A stretch of DNA of 64,000 nucleotides from Trema orientale (GCA_002914845.1 JXTC01000084.1:473660-537659), one strand, 5' to 3'; positions 26,789-39,600 are shown, counted from the stretch's first letter. Numbers and translations are program-made. The notes: generated by a model from the letters alone, not told the origin.

Positions 26789-26959
26789 TCTCACTCGCCA
26801 CCGTAGCGGCGGAGTTGGAAGTAACGAGGCATGTCATCGGAGTGAGGATGACGAGACGAGTACGGTGGACGCAGTATTGATCCAGTACCAGCGACGTAAG
26901 GTGGCGCGTGGTCCCCATGCGCCATCTCTGCGCGTATGAGGCAGCGCCTGCAGCTCTCC

Positions 26960-27009
26960 NNNNNNNNNNNNNNNNNNNNNNNNNNNNNNNNNNNNNNNNN
27001 NNNNNNNNN
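26960..27009. other. Assembly gap (50 N)
   Basis: Fifty unresolved bases, probably a placeholder length. The gap follows a GC-rich segment of the Copia leader (26790-26959). Confidence 0.99.
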
Positions 27010-27464
27010 TTTGAGTAAATATGCATGTATATATTTGAATGACAATATTAGTAATATGATTAGTGGCTTATTTATTTATAGCACTATTTAATATTGTCAT
27101 AGTAGGCATGTCATGTTTTTTAATTAATTTGCAATTATTTTAAATTATGCTTAATTTATTTAATTGCAATTACATGTTTATTTTTGCACATAATTATGTG
27201 ATATGTATGTTAGAAACATGCTAGGAATATCACATTTTAGTGAGAGTATAGTGGTAGAATTAATTATTCTCCTATACACATTTTGCGCAAAAGTTTAGAA
27301 TTTAATCTTAATAATAAACTTAGACATATGAGATGATTATGAGCGTAGCGATTTTTCGATTTTGTGTCTAGTGAGAATTATTTAGATTAGTCTAGAATTT
27401 CTGCTGCAAAATGATTATGTGTGGTGTGCTTAATTATCTGTTTATCCTTTACGCGCATGAGTAG

Positions 27465-29640
27465 ATGGCTTCTAAGAGCATAGTGGCTGATTTGAATAAG
27501 GGCGAGAAATTGGATGGTGACAACTATGATATCTGGCACCGAAAAATCCAATATATTCTCGATGAGCAAGAGGTTTTGGAAACCTTGACCCAGACGATGC
27601 CCACACCCGAGAATGGCAATATTGCTCAACACCGTCGCGATCAAGAAGCCTATCAGACTTGGCTTAAGAAAGACCGTTGTGCGCGCTTTACCATGCTAAG
27701 CAGCATGCACAATGACTTGATCGGCGAGTTTGAAGAGCATGCCACCGCTCAGGAGATGTGGGGTGCCCTGAAACTGAAATTTGGTGGAACGTCTACTACC
27801 AGACTGCATGCGCTGAACATCAGGTTTGACTCCTATAAGATGCACCCTAGCCATACCATGAAGCAGCATCTTAGAGCGATGTCATCGATGATTCGCGAAC
27901 TTAAAGCAGCTGGCCACCCTCGATCTGAAGAGCAACAGATCCAAGCGGGAATTCGTTCCTTACCACCTTCGTGGGAGCCGATGGTCATTACTATGACTCA
28001 TAGTGAGAACATCAAAACTTTTGATGACCTGTCCCGCCACCTTGAGCTTGAAGCTGAGCGCTTAGAAGCTACCAAACCAAGCAAAGACTCAAACCCTGGG
28101 AGCGCCTATGTGACGAATAACCAGCGCGAGCCAAGAGGGGCCAAGCGCAAGAACCAAGCTCCTAGGGGTGATTCTGGTAATGGACCCACGCCTAAGAAGG
28201 CAAAGACAATCCGGCGCAAGAGAGGCAAGCGCGGTGGAAAGGGCAAGAACGGCAAATGCTACAACTGTGACAAAGAGGGACATTTCGCTCGTGATTGCAC
28301 TGAGCCGAAAAAGGTACTCCCTGACTTTAGTTCTTGCGATATTTATGTTACAAGTCATGTTATGGTTGCTCATTCACATCCTCATTGGATTGTTGATTCA
28401 GGAGCGACCGAACACATCGCGAGGGACCGAGTCGGGTTCGTAGAGTATCGTCGAATTCCGAAAGGGAGCCAAGGGCTCTATATGGGAAATGGAGCCAGTG
28501 TGCAAGTGTTAGGCATTGGCACTTATAAGCTGGAATTGCGTAGAGGTCGCACTTTATTGCTCCATGACGTTCTTTATGCTCCGGAAGTTCGACAAAACCT
28601 TTTATCAGTTGTGTGTTTGCTTAAGTTGGGTTTTATTTTTAATTTTCGTAGTACTGGTTGTGATATTTATTTGGGAACAGATTTTTATGGTTGTGGTTCT
28701 TTCATAGATAGTTTTATTATGTTGGATATTATTTATTCATATAATAATAACAATGCCGTTTCTTATACGACTACTGCAAATAATGTTGATTCTGTTATAT
28801 GGCATGCTAGACTAGGCTATATAGGGCAAGATAGAATGAATAGGTTAGCTAGAGATGGTCTCTTGAGACAACTCGCTAAAATTAACTTGCCAACTTGCGA
28901 ACATTGTTTGGCGGGAAAGTCAACTAGGAAACCTTTTGGAAAAGCCACACGGGCAACAATTCCTTTGCAGCTAGTACATTCTGACATCTGCGGACCAATG
29001 AACATAAGGGCAAGACACGGTGCCACCTATTTCATCACTTTCATAGATGACTTTACGCGTTACAGTCATGTCTATTTGATCTCCCATAAGTCGGAAGCAT
29101 TGGAATGCTTTAGACGATTTATGAACTTGGTTGAGAATCAAACAGAGAAGAACATTAAGACTCTCATGACAGACCGTGGCCGCGAGTATCTATCTAAGCA
29201 ATTCAAGGAATTATGTGATGAAAAAGGCATTCTTCGACAGCTAACAATTCCTGGCACTCCGCAGCAAAATGGTGTAGCAGAGAGAAGGAATCGTACGCTG
29301 TTAGAAATGGTTAGGTCGATGATGGCGCAGGCCAACCTCCCAATATCTTTCTGGGGGGATGCTTTATTAACTGCGGCCTACATCCTTAATCGAGTACCCT
29401 CAAAATCAGTTCCATCAACCCCTTATGAGTGATGGACAGGGCGAAAGCCCGAATTGGATCATTTACGCCCATGGGGTTCAGCGGGGTATGTTCACACTAC
29501 TTCTCACAGGCATGGGAAGTTAGGCCCAAGGGCGCACAAATGCATATTCATTAGATACTCTGATGAATCGAAAGGATATCACGTTTTAAGCAACACTGTA
29601 TTGGTCAAACATGACCTATGTTGGCCAAAATATGAATGGA
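27465..29640 (+). pseudogene. Copia gag-pol, N-terminal part: Gag, protease, integrase
   Basis: The product starts MASKSIVADLNKGEKLDG, with a Gag region over roughly residues 1-260. A CCHC zinc knuckle follows (CYNCDKEGHFARDC, about 265-278), then the aspartic-protease site (WIVDSGATEH, catalytic Asp about 311), a GAG-pre-integrase segment with WHARLGYIG and CEHCLAGK, and the integrase core (LVHSDICGPM, FIDDFTRY, TDRGREY, PQQNGVAERRNRT). The protein order protease-integrase before RT identifies the Copia superfamily. As a host-genome fossil it is incomplete at its 3' end, which lies at a foldback arm. Confidence 0.92.
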
Positions 29641-29870
29641 GCCGGTCCCCTTGAGGGGACTACATCCATACCCTTTATATAAAACTATTTATATATATAA
29701 TAACATAAAACTATATGCATTAGAATAGTAAGGATGTAATCCCATTGAGGGGACCGATCCTGTCCATATTTTAACTATCACAAGTCACATTTGTCCAATA
29801 CAGTTAAAATGTAACCTATGTTAGCTAAATCATGTAGGGGACCGGTTCTCTCAAGAAGACTACATCCGTG
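29596..29870. repeat. Foldback repeat at Copia breakpoint
   Basis: One arm (29596-29667) runs from ttggtcaaacatgacctatg to ggggactacatcc. After a 55-base AT-rich loop a second arm (29722 to about 29805) starts ggatgtaatcccattgaggg and is roughly its reverse complement. A third partial arm follows (29838-29870). The first arm begins where the Copia sequence stops. Confidence 0.75.
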
Positions 29871-30242
29871 GCTTGTATTTAAATTATAAATATCTAACAT
29901 CATAGTTATTGATACATATACATAAATCACTTAGAAATTATGATTAATACAAATACAATTATGAATTACTGCTTTATGAATTAACGATAACAAATATATT
30001 TCACAATACAGAATTATGTCTACACTTATATATAACTATTCAACTTAAAACGTAACATAGTTGTACAAAAAAGTCCTATCACGTGTATTTCACTGTCAAA
30101 TATAATAAAGGTTAATAAAAAATAACCAATATTCAAAAAGTGGTGCTAGAAATTGTGTGCAACATAACATCAATACATATTATATTTATGCAATCATAAT
30201 ATTATCAGCTCATTAACAATGTGAGGAACCGAATATTATCTG
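29871..30242. other. AT-rich spacer
   Basis: AT-rich sequence between foldback arms and block A, with no frame or repeat that I recognise. Confidence 0.6.
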
Positions 30243-30595
30243 GGCCAAAAAGCATATCTCAGCCACTCGATTTGTTCTCCTTCTTATATTTTTTGTCCAA
30301 TTTTTTTCTTCTCTCTTGATTATTTAATATTAGTTTTTGTCCCATTTTTTCTATTATTTTTGTAAATAATGGTAATGCATATATAATTTGATGTAAATTT
30401 TCAATTAAAGGCCAACAATGGTTGCACGGTGTGAATTGTTTTTAGAATTTTTAGAGTAAACATTTTTTTTCTAAGCTTATATTGGAAAACGTTTCTGCTC
30501 TGTCTTTTTTTTTTTTTCATATTGCTCACATGCTTGCATAAAGTGTGTAGAATATATAAATTAGTTGATACATTTGATAATTACAATTATGGACC
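30243..30595 (+). repeat. Block A, third copy (matches P450 upstream regions)
   Basis: This stretch aligns with 54940-55306 and 60483-60835, both upstream of the CYP94 copies. Shared landmarks are atctcagccac near the start, a ttctctcttgattatttagt segment, tattggaaaacgtttctgct, and a cacatgcttgca segment near the end. No gene follows it here. It may be a dispersed repeat or a fragment of an older duplicate of the locus. Confidence 0.7.
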
Positions 30596-30597
30596 AC

Positions 30598-30739
30598 GGA
30601 TGTAGTCCCTTCGAGGGGACCGGTTCCGTTCATATATTGGCTAACACATGTCATATTTTAACCAATCTGTGTTAGCCAGAATATGATCTGTATTGGTCAA
30701 AATATGAACGGGATTGGTCTCATTGGCGGGACTACATCC
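30598..30739. repeat. Foldback MITE-like unit, nearly complete palindrome
   Basis: 142 bp with perfect 12-bp ends GGATGTAGTCCC and GGGACTACATCC. Each arm is itself built from shorter repeats of the ttggtcaaaatatgaac and tggctaacacatgtcatatt type. No clear target-site duplication was found, and no protein is encoded. Confidence 0.75.
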
Positions 30740-30814
30740 TTGCCCCTACTACAAATAAATATATATATATATATATAAATATATACACACAAATAGGCTA
30801 TAATAAACAAAGGA

Positions 30815-30957
30815 TTGATGTAGTCCCTCGAAGGGACCAGTCTTGTTAATGTTTTCTCCGACACAAGTCATGTTTTGGCTAATACATATTGGTTAAAATA
30901 TGACCTGTGTTGGTCAAGATATGGATAGGACTGATCCCATCGAGGAGACTTACATCC
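30815..30957. repeat. Foldback MITE-like unit, second copy
   Basis: 143 bp, from tgatgtagtccctcgaaggg to gaggagacttacatcc, the same palindrome family as 30598-30739 but more diverged. The unit and its flanks align with 58925-59146 upstream of the CYP94 duplication. Confidence 0.7.
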
Positions 30958-31012
30958 ATAGCCTAATAAACAAACATATATCTGTATATATAAAATAAAT
31001 ATAAATTATATA

Positions 31013-31215
31013 TTTAACATACCAATCACGTTGCTCTTGCAAAAAGCAACATGGTATCTCAGTCTATCATCCCCTTTTTTGGAATCTCAAGCTATTACAT
31101 CGCTTCTAAAAGACATGTGATACGCCTATTTCTGAGGTCGCTTTATGCAAAAAGGACGTTGTTAAAAAATAACGTGGCAGTAGTGTGATGTAGAAAGGAT
31201 ATTTTATAGTAATGA
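31013..31215 (+). repeat. Block B, first copy
   Basis: From cgttgctcttgc through cgctttatgcaaaaaggacg to tttatagtaatgaa, this aligns with 59328-59531. It lacks the 172-bp MITE found at 59147-59318, so together with 30990-31013 it shows the empty insertion site. 31216-31570 is AT-rich and unremarkable. Confidence 0.75.
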
Positions 31216-31570
31216 ACTAGTTAGGTAACCCGGGCTTTTACCACAAGTTATATAGATAATTGAATATAAAATATTTATTATATTATTTATAATAGGTGTT
31301 AAGTTTTTACAATAATATAATAAAGTATTGTTTAAAATATTACAAAATATTTTTACATTGAAATAAGTCGGTATTTCTTTTTTTATAATTTGTGCTTCCC
31401 TTTCTTTTGTGATTCTTCTTCGTTGTAATTAAAGAAAAAAAATTAGAATAGGAAAGTGTGTTTGCCTAATTATTCTAGCTTACTGATTGTGCATGTAATA
31501 TATATAGATAAATAAATGTTACTAATATATAGATATACAGAAAATTTGGCTCAGATATATCGAAGTATCT

Positions 31571-33100
31571 GTTGGAATAATATCCTATAAAGCAGTTTAT
31601 TATTTTGACATTATAAATAATTTATTATCGTAATATTTATTATCTATTTGTTGTTAATAAATTCCATGTTATGAATTTTATTTCGTTTATGTCTCATTAA
31701 TATACATGTGATGTGTATGTTTATCTTATACTTGTACATCTAAAAGATTCTGAGACATATAATGAGTAATAAAGAATTATTCATATGATGAGTTCATATG
31801 TGGGAGACATTATATTCTTTATTTCATTATGTTTAAATTAAATTGTTCGCATTCTGCATATTGAAGATGAAATACTTTACTATGCCATAGAATGTAGTAT
31901 TGTCTATTTAATTAATGAAGTCTTCAATTATCGAAGGGAGTCTTCGGATAGAAATACTAGTGTATTATTAGAAAGTTATAACAGCTTCGAACAGGACCTA
32001 GTAAATTAGAATTTGAGGTTAAATACAGTAACTCAAATTTCTAATTTCACTAATCTAGCACTATTGTAGAAGACCTTAATCCTAGTGATTAACGAACTTA
32101 CTTTTATATATTTTGTCTTTTGGAGTTACTAAAGGACTACTTCCGTTTTATAGTTCAAACTCCGATATCTTAGAAGATAAAGTGTATGAAATGTGTAGAA
32201 CATTTTTCATGATGGACGCAACGCGTATAATGTCACTTTGAGTTTTTTCAAGTACTTGGATAATACAAACCAGGGCCTCGGCATTCATTATGTGAATTTG
32301 ATTGTGTTGGTATAAGCAGATACAAACACCGTAGTCAACTATTATCCATTAGATGAAAAATGGCAACTCAAAGGTAAATGTGTACTAGAGGAGTAATATG
32401 GTAATTTCACCCTACCAGTACATCATTGCATAGGGGATACGTCTGCAGATATAGTATATGCTAAATGGATTAAACTAATTAATTGTTAATAAGCTTCACA
32501 GAAAATAAAAATGGCATTTAGTCCAAGAGTTCAATATTGGGCCTATAGTGTTGTGCCTCAATATTAATGGATAAGGCCCAATCATAATTAAGAGTTAATT
32601 ATGATAGTGGATATGTGGTCCATTAGAGCCTGGGTTTTATGGATCTATCTGGTCCCCTGTCTAGTTCAAATTAAAGCCTAATAATTATTTGATGATCAGT
32701 TGAGCCCAATAAGCCCATTAGGGTTTACTAATCTCTCTATATAGTTAAGAGAAAAGTTTTCTGACTGTACAATTAAGCGTTACACGAAAAATAGAGAGAG
32801 GAAAAGCAGAGAAAAATCAGCCACACTAGGGGATTCACCATCCTTGGTGTTTCGGTCATCCCGGAGAAATCGGTTCGAGAAGATTATTTTTTTGTTCGTC
32901 TGCGGATCTCTTTGTTGAGAATCAAGAAGGCGACCACCCACAGGATCAATCAAACAGCTTTCAAGAATAGACAGGAAGATGAGCAGATTGTGGAGTGAAT
33001 TTGGGTATTGTTTTTGTCAAGATCAAGAGTTAATTAATGTTAGATCACGATCCGAAAGGTTTTGTAAATAGAAAAATTTTAAACGACCAATTCTTTCTTG
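31571..33100 (+). repeat. Possible degraded Copia LTR or leader
   Basis: The block starts TGTTGGAATAATATCC and has a TATA-type ctatatagttaaga near 32740 followed by text in the style of Copia LTR R-U5 regions (tttgggtattgtttttgtca near 33000). No partner LTR, primer site or coding sequence was found. Boundaries are approximate. Confidence 0.35.
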
Positions 33101-33805
33101 ATTTTACAAAACTATGGTATTCTTGAAAATAATTTTATAAAAATATTTTCCAGAAATTTATTCCAGTAAATACTAGCAGTATCATCAATATATGGCAGAT
33201 TGGAATGATAATGTATTTTGAAATGTTTATCTAACTACCTAAGAAACTGTTTTTTGAGCATATTTCTGATAATTAGATAAACATACAAAACACTATCAAT
33301 ATATATAAGAATTTCCCATATATATTACAGTCATGTATAATGTGGAATTACCCAAAAACTACCACATGAATAAGGTAATATAAAAAAGGAAAATAGTTTT
33401 AAAAAGTAGATAGGAAAACAAAAACTGGTGTAAAAAAGGACATAGAAATATAAAAGTTATATGAAAAAGAAGAATTGAATTAGCAAAAAGGAAAAATGTA
33501 ATTTCCTTTTAAATACATTTTGTTTTTAAATCCTTAAAATTTTTTCTTTCCAAAGTAGAATTACAATAATAAAAAAATCAAATGCTAAGGAAATCAAATA
33601 TAACATATCTATACAGTCTAACAAATCCTCTTAATAAAAGAACTCTGAAAGATGAAATTAAATAGTCAGATAAAGAAAGATGAGATGATATATATAGGAA
33701 ATCAGTCCAAAAAAATCAGAGCAATTTTGAATACTAAAGAAACTCTTATGTACATAAGTGAAAGCCTATATTCACAGCAATTTTTGGGGAGTTTATATTT
33801 TACTC
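33101..33805. other. A-rich spacer left of Tat element
   Basis: A-rich sequence with poor coding signal. Its composition resembles 48802-49966 and 52986-53850, as if these were one A-rich region opened by insertion of the Tat element and the solo LTR. Confidence 0.4.
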
Positions 33806-34497
33806 TGTTGGAGCGGTTTTCGCCAACTGTCTACGTGTCTTTGCTATCTCTGACTGTTCCCGATATCTGGATGGATCAGAGGAGCCCGGGGAGGGGGAGG
33901 GTACCTGCAAAGACTCTCCAATGCTTAAGTCAGATTTCGGTTCGAAGAGAGATAGCGGGAAATGGAAAATTACTTACCTGTTTATTATGGTGCGTGCGAT
34001 ACTTATACCTCTGGAGTCGGGATCCAATTCCGAGGTTTCTTTTCCCGCGCCGTAGATCGCTCCCGAAATCACGGCTAAGATTGGTACGGTTTGCTCCCTG
34101 TCGCCAGCTCCGACATGAGTCCTGACATGGAGTGGCGACTACAGTTCCGCCGTTCTCCCAGGGAAATGCATTTAATATGCACACCTACCCAGGATTGCAT
34201 TCAATGTCTTGTCTGGGTCTGGAACTATGCGTTGCCCCCGAGGGTCTTCTAGCGGAAGACCCTTGAGGCTCCTGACCCCCAGCTATCGGGACAAGGGTCT
34301 GGTTGGGCCAGGCCCATCCCGGATCTGGATGGGCTCTGCCTCGACCCGCTTCGACAGTGTGGGCCTAAATATCGTCACGTGAAACACTCGTGGTGTCCAA
34401 GTGGTTTTTTCTGCCCACGTGTCATTTGATTGTTCTCTATTTCGTTCCTCGCCACTGGGATGTCTACGTGGCGCACGTTCTAAAAGTGGGTCCCACA
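33806..34497 (-). repeat. Tat 3' LTR
   Basis: 692 bp, plus-strand ends TGTTGGAGCGG and GGTCCCACA. It aligns end to end with 48113-48801. A purine-rich tract (minus strand agggaaatgggggtagt, 34498-34514) adjoins it internally, as expected for the polypurine tract. G-box-like cacgtg occurs near 34375. Confidence 0.93.
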
Positions 34498-34879
34498 ACT
34501 ACCCCCATTTCCCTGTTTGATGGGTTGCAGCCATTAAATGGGGAAATCATTACTTCGGTCCGCGAATTCGGAGGCTACACGTGGGCCACTATCACCACCG
34601 TTTGCAAGTTACCGATGTTAGCGCGTGCTGGCCTTTATTAAGTTTTTTTTTTTTAATTTTGAATTTTGAATGCTTTGGGCCTCATCGCACGGTTTCTTTT
34701 CCTCAGTGACCTTTCAGTTCCCCCTCCATAAAAGTGAGGCCCGGGCTCATTTTTCACTTTACCAACATTTCTCAAGTGCGCATTTTCTCTCCTCTTAGAA
34801 ATTTCGAGCGTTTCGGACTTAGGGTTTCCAGCTTTCTTCCGCTTTTGAGCTCTCGATTCTCCGATCTTAGTCCGAAGAG

Positions 34880-36470
34880 ATGGCTTCAAATCAGAGTCAG
34901 ATGCTCCGCCCGATCGCTGATTCCGAGCTTGCCTCACTGAGGAGGCAGCTCTGCTTCCCCGGTGGGGTTACCCTGCAAAGGGTTGAGGGGCCGGCTGATT
35001 GGTACCTCTGCTCCTCTGCCCCCGAGGGCTCCCTCGTGTTGGGGAGGAAGCATCTAGAATAGCTGCGGTTCCCTCTTCCTCCGCTCGTTCATCAGTTCTT
35101 TAGCCTGAGCAGGATCTATCCCACGCAGCTAAATGCCAACGGGATCATGATCCTAATGGGGCTTTCGGCCCTGTCGATCCTCCTCAACACTCATATCGAC
35201 TTGGAGGTGGTTTTCTACGCTTACAAGCTGACCACGATCCCCAAGAGGAGCTCCTACCCCACGTTCTACCTCCAGCCGCTTCCAGGGCAGCACATCTTTT
35301 GGGGTCTGCTGAGGTTTGACAAGCAGTGGGATTCCTACTCCAGGCTATATGCGGTTGGAGGGGCGTGGTGCTCTCTTTGGGTGAATGAGGAGCACTTCCC
35401 GATTCCCTCGTTTTTCTCACACAGTAGGTATCCGGGCACTTGTCCTTCCTTTGGTCTGAGCATTTTCCCGTCTTCTAACCTTTGGTATCGCGTAGGCACG
35501 GCGGACGAGAGCAGGTTCGAGCCGCGACCGTCGGCGGGGCGGTTGCAAGAGTTGGAGGGGATCATCATCTTTGGATCCGCCGAGGAGTGTCGTCACATCC
35601 AGGCCGTGCTGAGCCCTCAGGTGATGAATCTGATGCCGAGGGCAGTCATGTACCTCCCCTTCCCCCTCGACTCTTGGGCGATCACAAAGTATCTCTGGAG
35701 CCGTACTGATGCCATTGCCTTGAATCGGTTCCGTTGAGACGAGCAGAACTGCCTCACGATGGCCGGTCGTCAGGTTATGGCCTCGACCCAGACGACAGGG
35801 CCCGACGACCTGGTGGCACCGACCAGGTTCGAGCTCGAGGGGGCCTTGGTGTTCATGGCCAGAGAATGTGATCGACTCCGTGCCGCCGAAGCAACTGCCC
35901 CCAAGGGGGCCAAAGGTAGGTTTGTTTTCTTGTCACGAATCCTTACCTATTGAATCAGGGTCGCCCTCCTAATCGTATAGCTCGCTTCTGTTCGCAGGCG
36001 CAGGCGCTGGGTCCTCAACAGACCCATCTCTAGCCAGAGGGGGGGTCGCTGCCCACTGAGCCAGACCCAAGGTCCCTGACGGTAGGCATTTGGTGGTGTC
36101 CTCTGACGATGAGTCTGGGGGTCGTGGATTTGTCACCCCAAGAGCAGACCCAGGCGACGAGTCGGAGGGTTTGTTCGTGCCCGGGGTTGGCGCCTCCTTG
36201 GCGCCTCCTCCCGGGGCGAGTGAGCCTAAGGCTCAAGAGACGCCAGCTGTGCGAATCAAGTACGGTGGCGGGCTGTCTTCTGGTCGGCCCGGGGGGACTG
36301 CTACTCCAGACTCCCCACCTGTTGGACCCGGATCGGGGGTTAGCACGGGGTCTGGTTCCGCGCGGTCTCGAGAAGAGATCGCGGGTTCTGGTTCCGCGCG
36401 GTCTCGAGAAGAGATCATGGGTTCTGGTTCCGCGCGCCCTCGAGGAGAGATCGCGGATTTGAGTTGAGGG
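34880..36470 (+). pseudogene. Tat antisense accessory ORF, N-terminal part (broken)
   Basis: Plus-strand frames between the 3' LTR and pol run opposite to gag-pol. The first begins MASNQSQMLRPIADSELASL; a longer segment (35147-35737) holds NGIMILMGLSALSILLNTH, then GGAWCSLWVNEEHFPIPSFF, and a Pro/Ser/Gly-rich tail (36090-36467). Antisense ORFs at this place are known in several Tat-group elements, and this GGAW...HFP pattern is typical of them. The function is unknown in the family. The region is interrupted by the solo LTR at 36629-39770 and is not intact. Confidence 0.65.
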
Positions 36471-36628
36471 GCCCCCAGGCTTAAGTCCCGCCTATCTTCC
36501 CAACCGCCGATCCCCTTGAAGCGGGGTCGCGGAGTCGACCCGTCCGGAAGGGAAGAAGGTCCGTTGGCGAAGAAGGCCAAGGCCGCCTCCCCTTCAGGCA
36601 GCGAAGACGACGACGGGGCCACCCTGAC

Positions 36629-39600
36629 TGTAACGCCCTCCCTATCCACATACTGCTAGTAGAAATTATTAACTCTTTATTTTGAAGAGGCGTTACTTGT
36701 AGAAAATAATCCTATATTCGTTTTTCTAAAAATACGGGTTAATTTGAACTTTTTATTTTCTTTAAAACTCTATGGATAGATATCATTATTTACAAACATA
36801 ACGTAGATCGGTACATACGTATATTACAAAATAAAGGGTTGTAAATAAGTATCAAGAAATCAAACTAAAAATAACTCTACTGAGAGACTACAAAGCATTC
36901 CAAAATACACAAACTAGGCCCCCACATGTGGTCAAAATATCCATATGTACAATACCAAGGTTGGGCCTCTACTCCAGCACACAAGCTCATCTAATCATCT
37001 CAATCATTACCTGCAACACAAGACTTTAATGAGCTACAGCTCAGTAAGTAAAGTAATGGATGAAATGGTGCTTAAAGATATATATTAAATGCATGATCAT
37101 GCTTGCTTAAACCTACTGGTATAATAATTTCCCTTCGGTCCCCATGTCTTGTGTACACTGTTCGGTTCGGCACTGCGCCTGCAGGGCTTTCTGAACTGAT
37201 AATATCCCATGGGCTCGGCCGGCTCTCACCACAGTGGGGCTCATTGCTAACCTTATTCCATCGTTACCCCGTCGAGCTCAAGAGATAAGGTGGTCCGAGA
37301 CTGTAGTGTAATCTATTATATAACTTGGAGGAGGAATATTGTGGCAAACCTTCTGACTAATCCCGTCAGCCTTGCCCCTCTCCTGGAGCTGCCACTCTGA
37401 ACTGTAAGTGTTCATCCCGCTTCCCCGTAATAGTGACACAAAACCTTCTTAAAGTTACTGGTCTTAACTTTTCTGTGGTAAACATAACCTTGCAAGATAT
37501 TACTACGGCATTTTGGAAACCTGTCACCTATCTTAGACTTATCTGTAAAACATGCATGGCCTCATGATGTATATGATAATACCATATTAGAAATGCCAAG
37601 CATTTATACTGAAACCAAAATACCAATGAGCATGCTTATAACCATAATGCAAAGCATAAAAGAAATAAACATAATAGACACCTACATAGCACGTAATTCT
37701 TGTGTTGCAGTTGAATACTTTACTTACCTCGTGTCCTGAATAGAAATTAATAGTGGAAAGAGTCAATATCCTCAAGAGATTGGTGTGCCAATCACCTGTC
37801 ATGAAATTCTTTTATTCCAAGTGCACATTTTTCTAAAATGAACGCACTAAGATACTTAGACAGGACCGAAATAACAACTTTCACCAAATTAGCAAACTTG
37901 ATCCTATAATGACTCAGAAGCATACAATCACTTAACATTCTTGGTAGTCAATAACTAGTATTGAAAACTACTTAAAAGTACAAAAATATAAATGCTAGTT
38001 CATTAGCACAAAACTAATCCAAAATGGCACATAATTCGTAAAAACTAGCTCATTTGCCCCTAAATGGTGCCACTTTATTTTTAAAACATTTGGACAGCAC
38101 TTCCCCTATTTTTAAGACATCCCCACATGATTAAAATCATGGTTTTAAACCTGCAATAACAATTAACAATCCAATTCTCACATATCCACATCAAATAGGA
38201 TCTTTCGGTACAACCCAAGTACACTTGAATTCTTTTCCATTTGGATAAAGTCTAAACCATTTTTACCCTTGTGTGCCATCACAAACAGCCACTAAATAAG
38301 TGTAATAAGCACTAGGATTGATAAAATACACATTCCAATTTTAAGAAATCAGATTAGAAACATAGAAAACTTAATCTATTACACAAGAAAATTCTTAAAT
38401 CCATAAATAGCAAACTTTGGGGCTTTAGGTTTAATATTAATCTTCCACTTAAGTTTTATGTCTCCAGCAATAAATAAGGGTTCCTAGGACCATTATTCAT
38501 CAAATAATAGCTTAGGTTTATGAGCTGAAATTAAAGAAACTCACTACAATTTCAAAATCCAACATAAACCTCACCTTGACTAGTTTGAGTCTTTGCTAGT
38601 GTTCTTGCTTTCTATCTCCACCAAACTGATTTCCAAGGCTTAGAAATGGATTTCTTAACTTAATAGGACCTGATGAAACCAATATTTAAGTGGGCACAAG
38701 TAGAGAATTGAAATTAAAGGACAAGACCTAGAAAGGAGAACTTAGTAGAGTTACCTTGACTAGTTTTGGTCTAGCTTGCTTTCTAGAGCTCCAAATCGAT
38801 TTCTACCACTTGGAAACTCTTGGATATGGATAAGGGGAGCTGAAAGAAGTCTAAAAATGGATGGGAGCTATTCAGGTCGTGGCTGGAGTGAAAGGAGAAG
38901 AGAATGACCTGATTTGGTCAAAAAGTGATACTAAATGACTAAGAAAAGGCATAACTAAATTTCTAAGGGGTATTTTGGGTATTTTGCTCATTGCTTTCCA
39001 TGTGTCCAGCTCTAAACCATCCTTAGCATAGTCACCACATTGCTGGTCACTCCTATACACCCAAGTGTAGCCAAAGTTGGTGAATCCTAGCTTAGAAAGT
39101 GAAATCTAGTCATACTTTGACTTATGATCCTATATGGCCAATCTTATTGTAATTTGGTGGAACCTAGCCCCATAACCAATCATTAATCATAAAAATAAGT
39201 CAATTAGACTCTAATTAATAACTCAAGCATAGTATTAGCACTTAATAATTAGAATTCACAAAAATAACATTATGCGATTAAGCTTAACCTAAGCTAGCTT
39301 AGTGCAACTAAATACGAATTAGTGTCCTGAATGCCACCTCGTACTTACCTGGAGCCAAAAAATAAAATGTTATAAATGTGTCCTAGACATTGAATTAAGC
39401 CTATTTGACGTGTTAAACACACAGTGAATTCGGCTCCGAAGTACGTGAAAATTATATTTTACCGAAAAACTACTATTTGACCTAGTTGTCAACCAACATG
39501 ATCTTAATGTATGTGCATTTAGTATTACAATTCATGAATATTTCTTTGTTCTTTTAGCACACCGAGCTCTCTCTCTGAGGGTATTGAACCTTTACACTGC

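Larger units (their letters stand above)
25861..29640 (+). mobile_element. Copia retrotransposon, 5' half (fossil)
   Basis: The order is 5' LTR, primer-binding site, a leader of about 1.1 kb with a 50-base assembly gap (26960-27009), then gag, protease, and integrase core. It stops near 29600 at an arm of a foldback repeat. RT, RNase H and the 3' LTR are not here; the matching 3' half of this family lies inverted at 981-4440. The coding region is mostly open, with about one disruption before the breakpoint, so it is a young fossil. Confidence 0.9.

Noticed and set aside
36090-36467. Three near-identical Ser/Gly/Arg repeats that might mark a host repeat protein
   Set aside because: They lie in the tail of the Tat antisense accessory ORF and are a short internal tandem repeat of that element.
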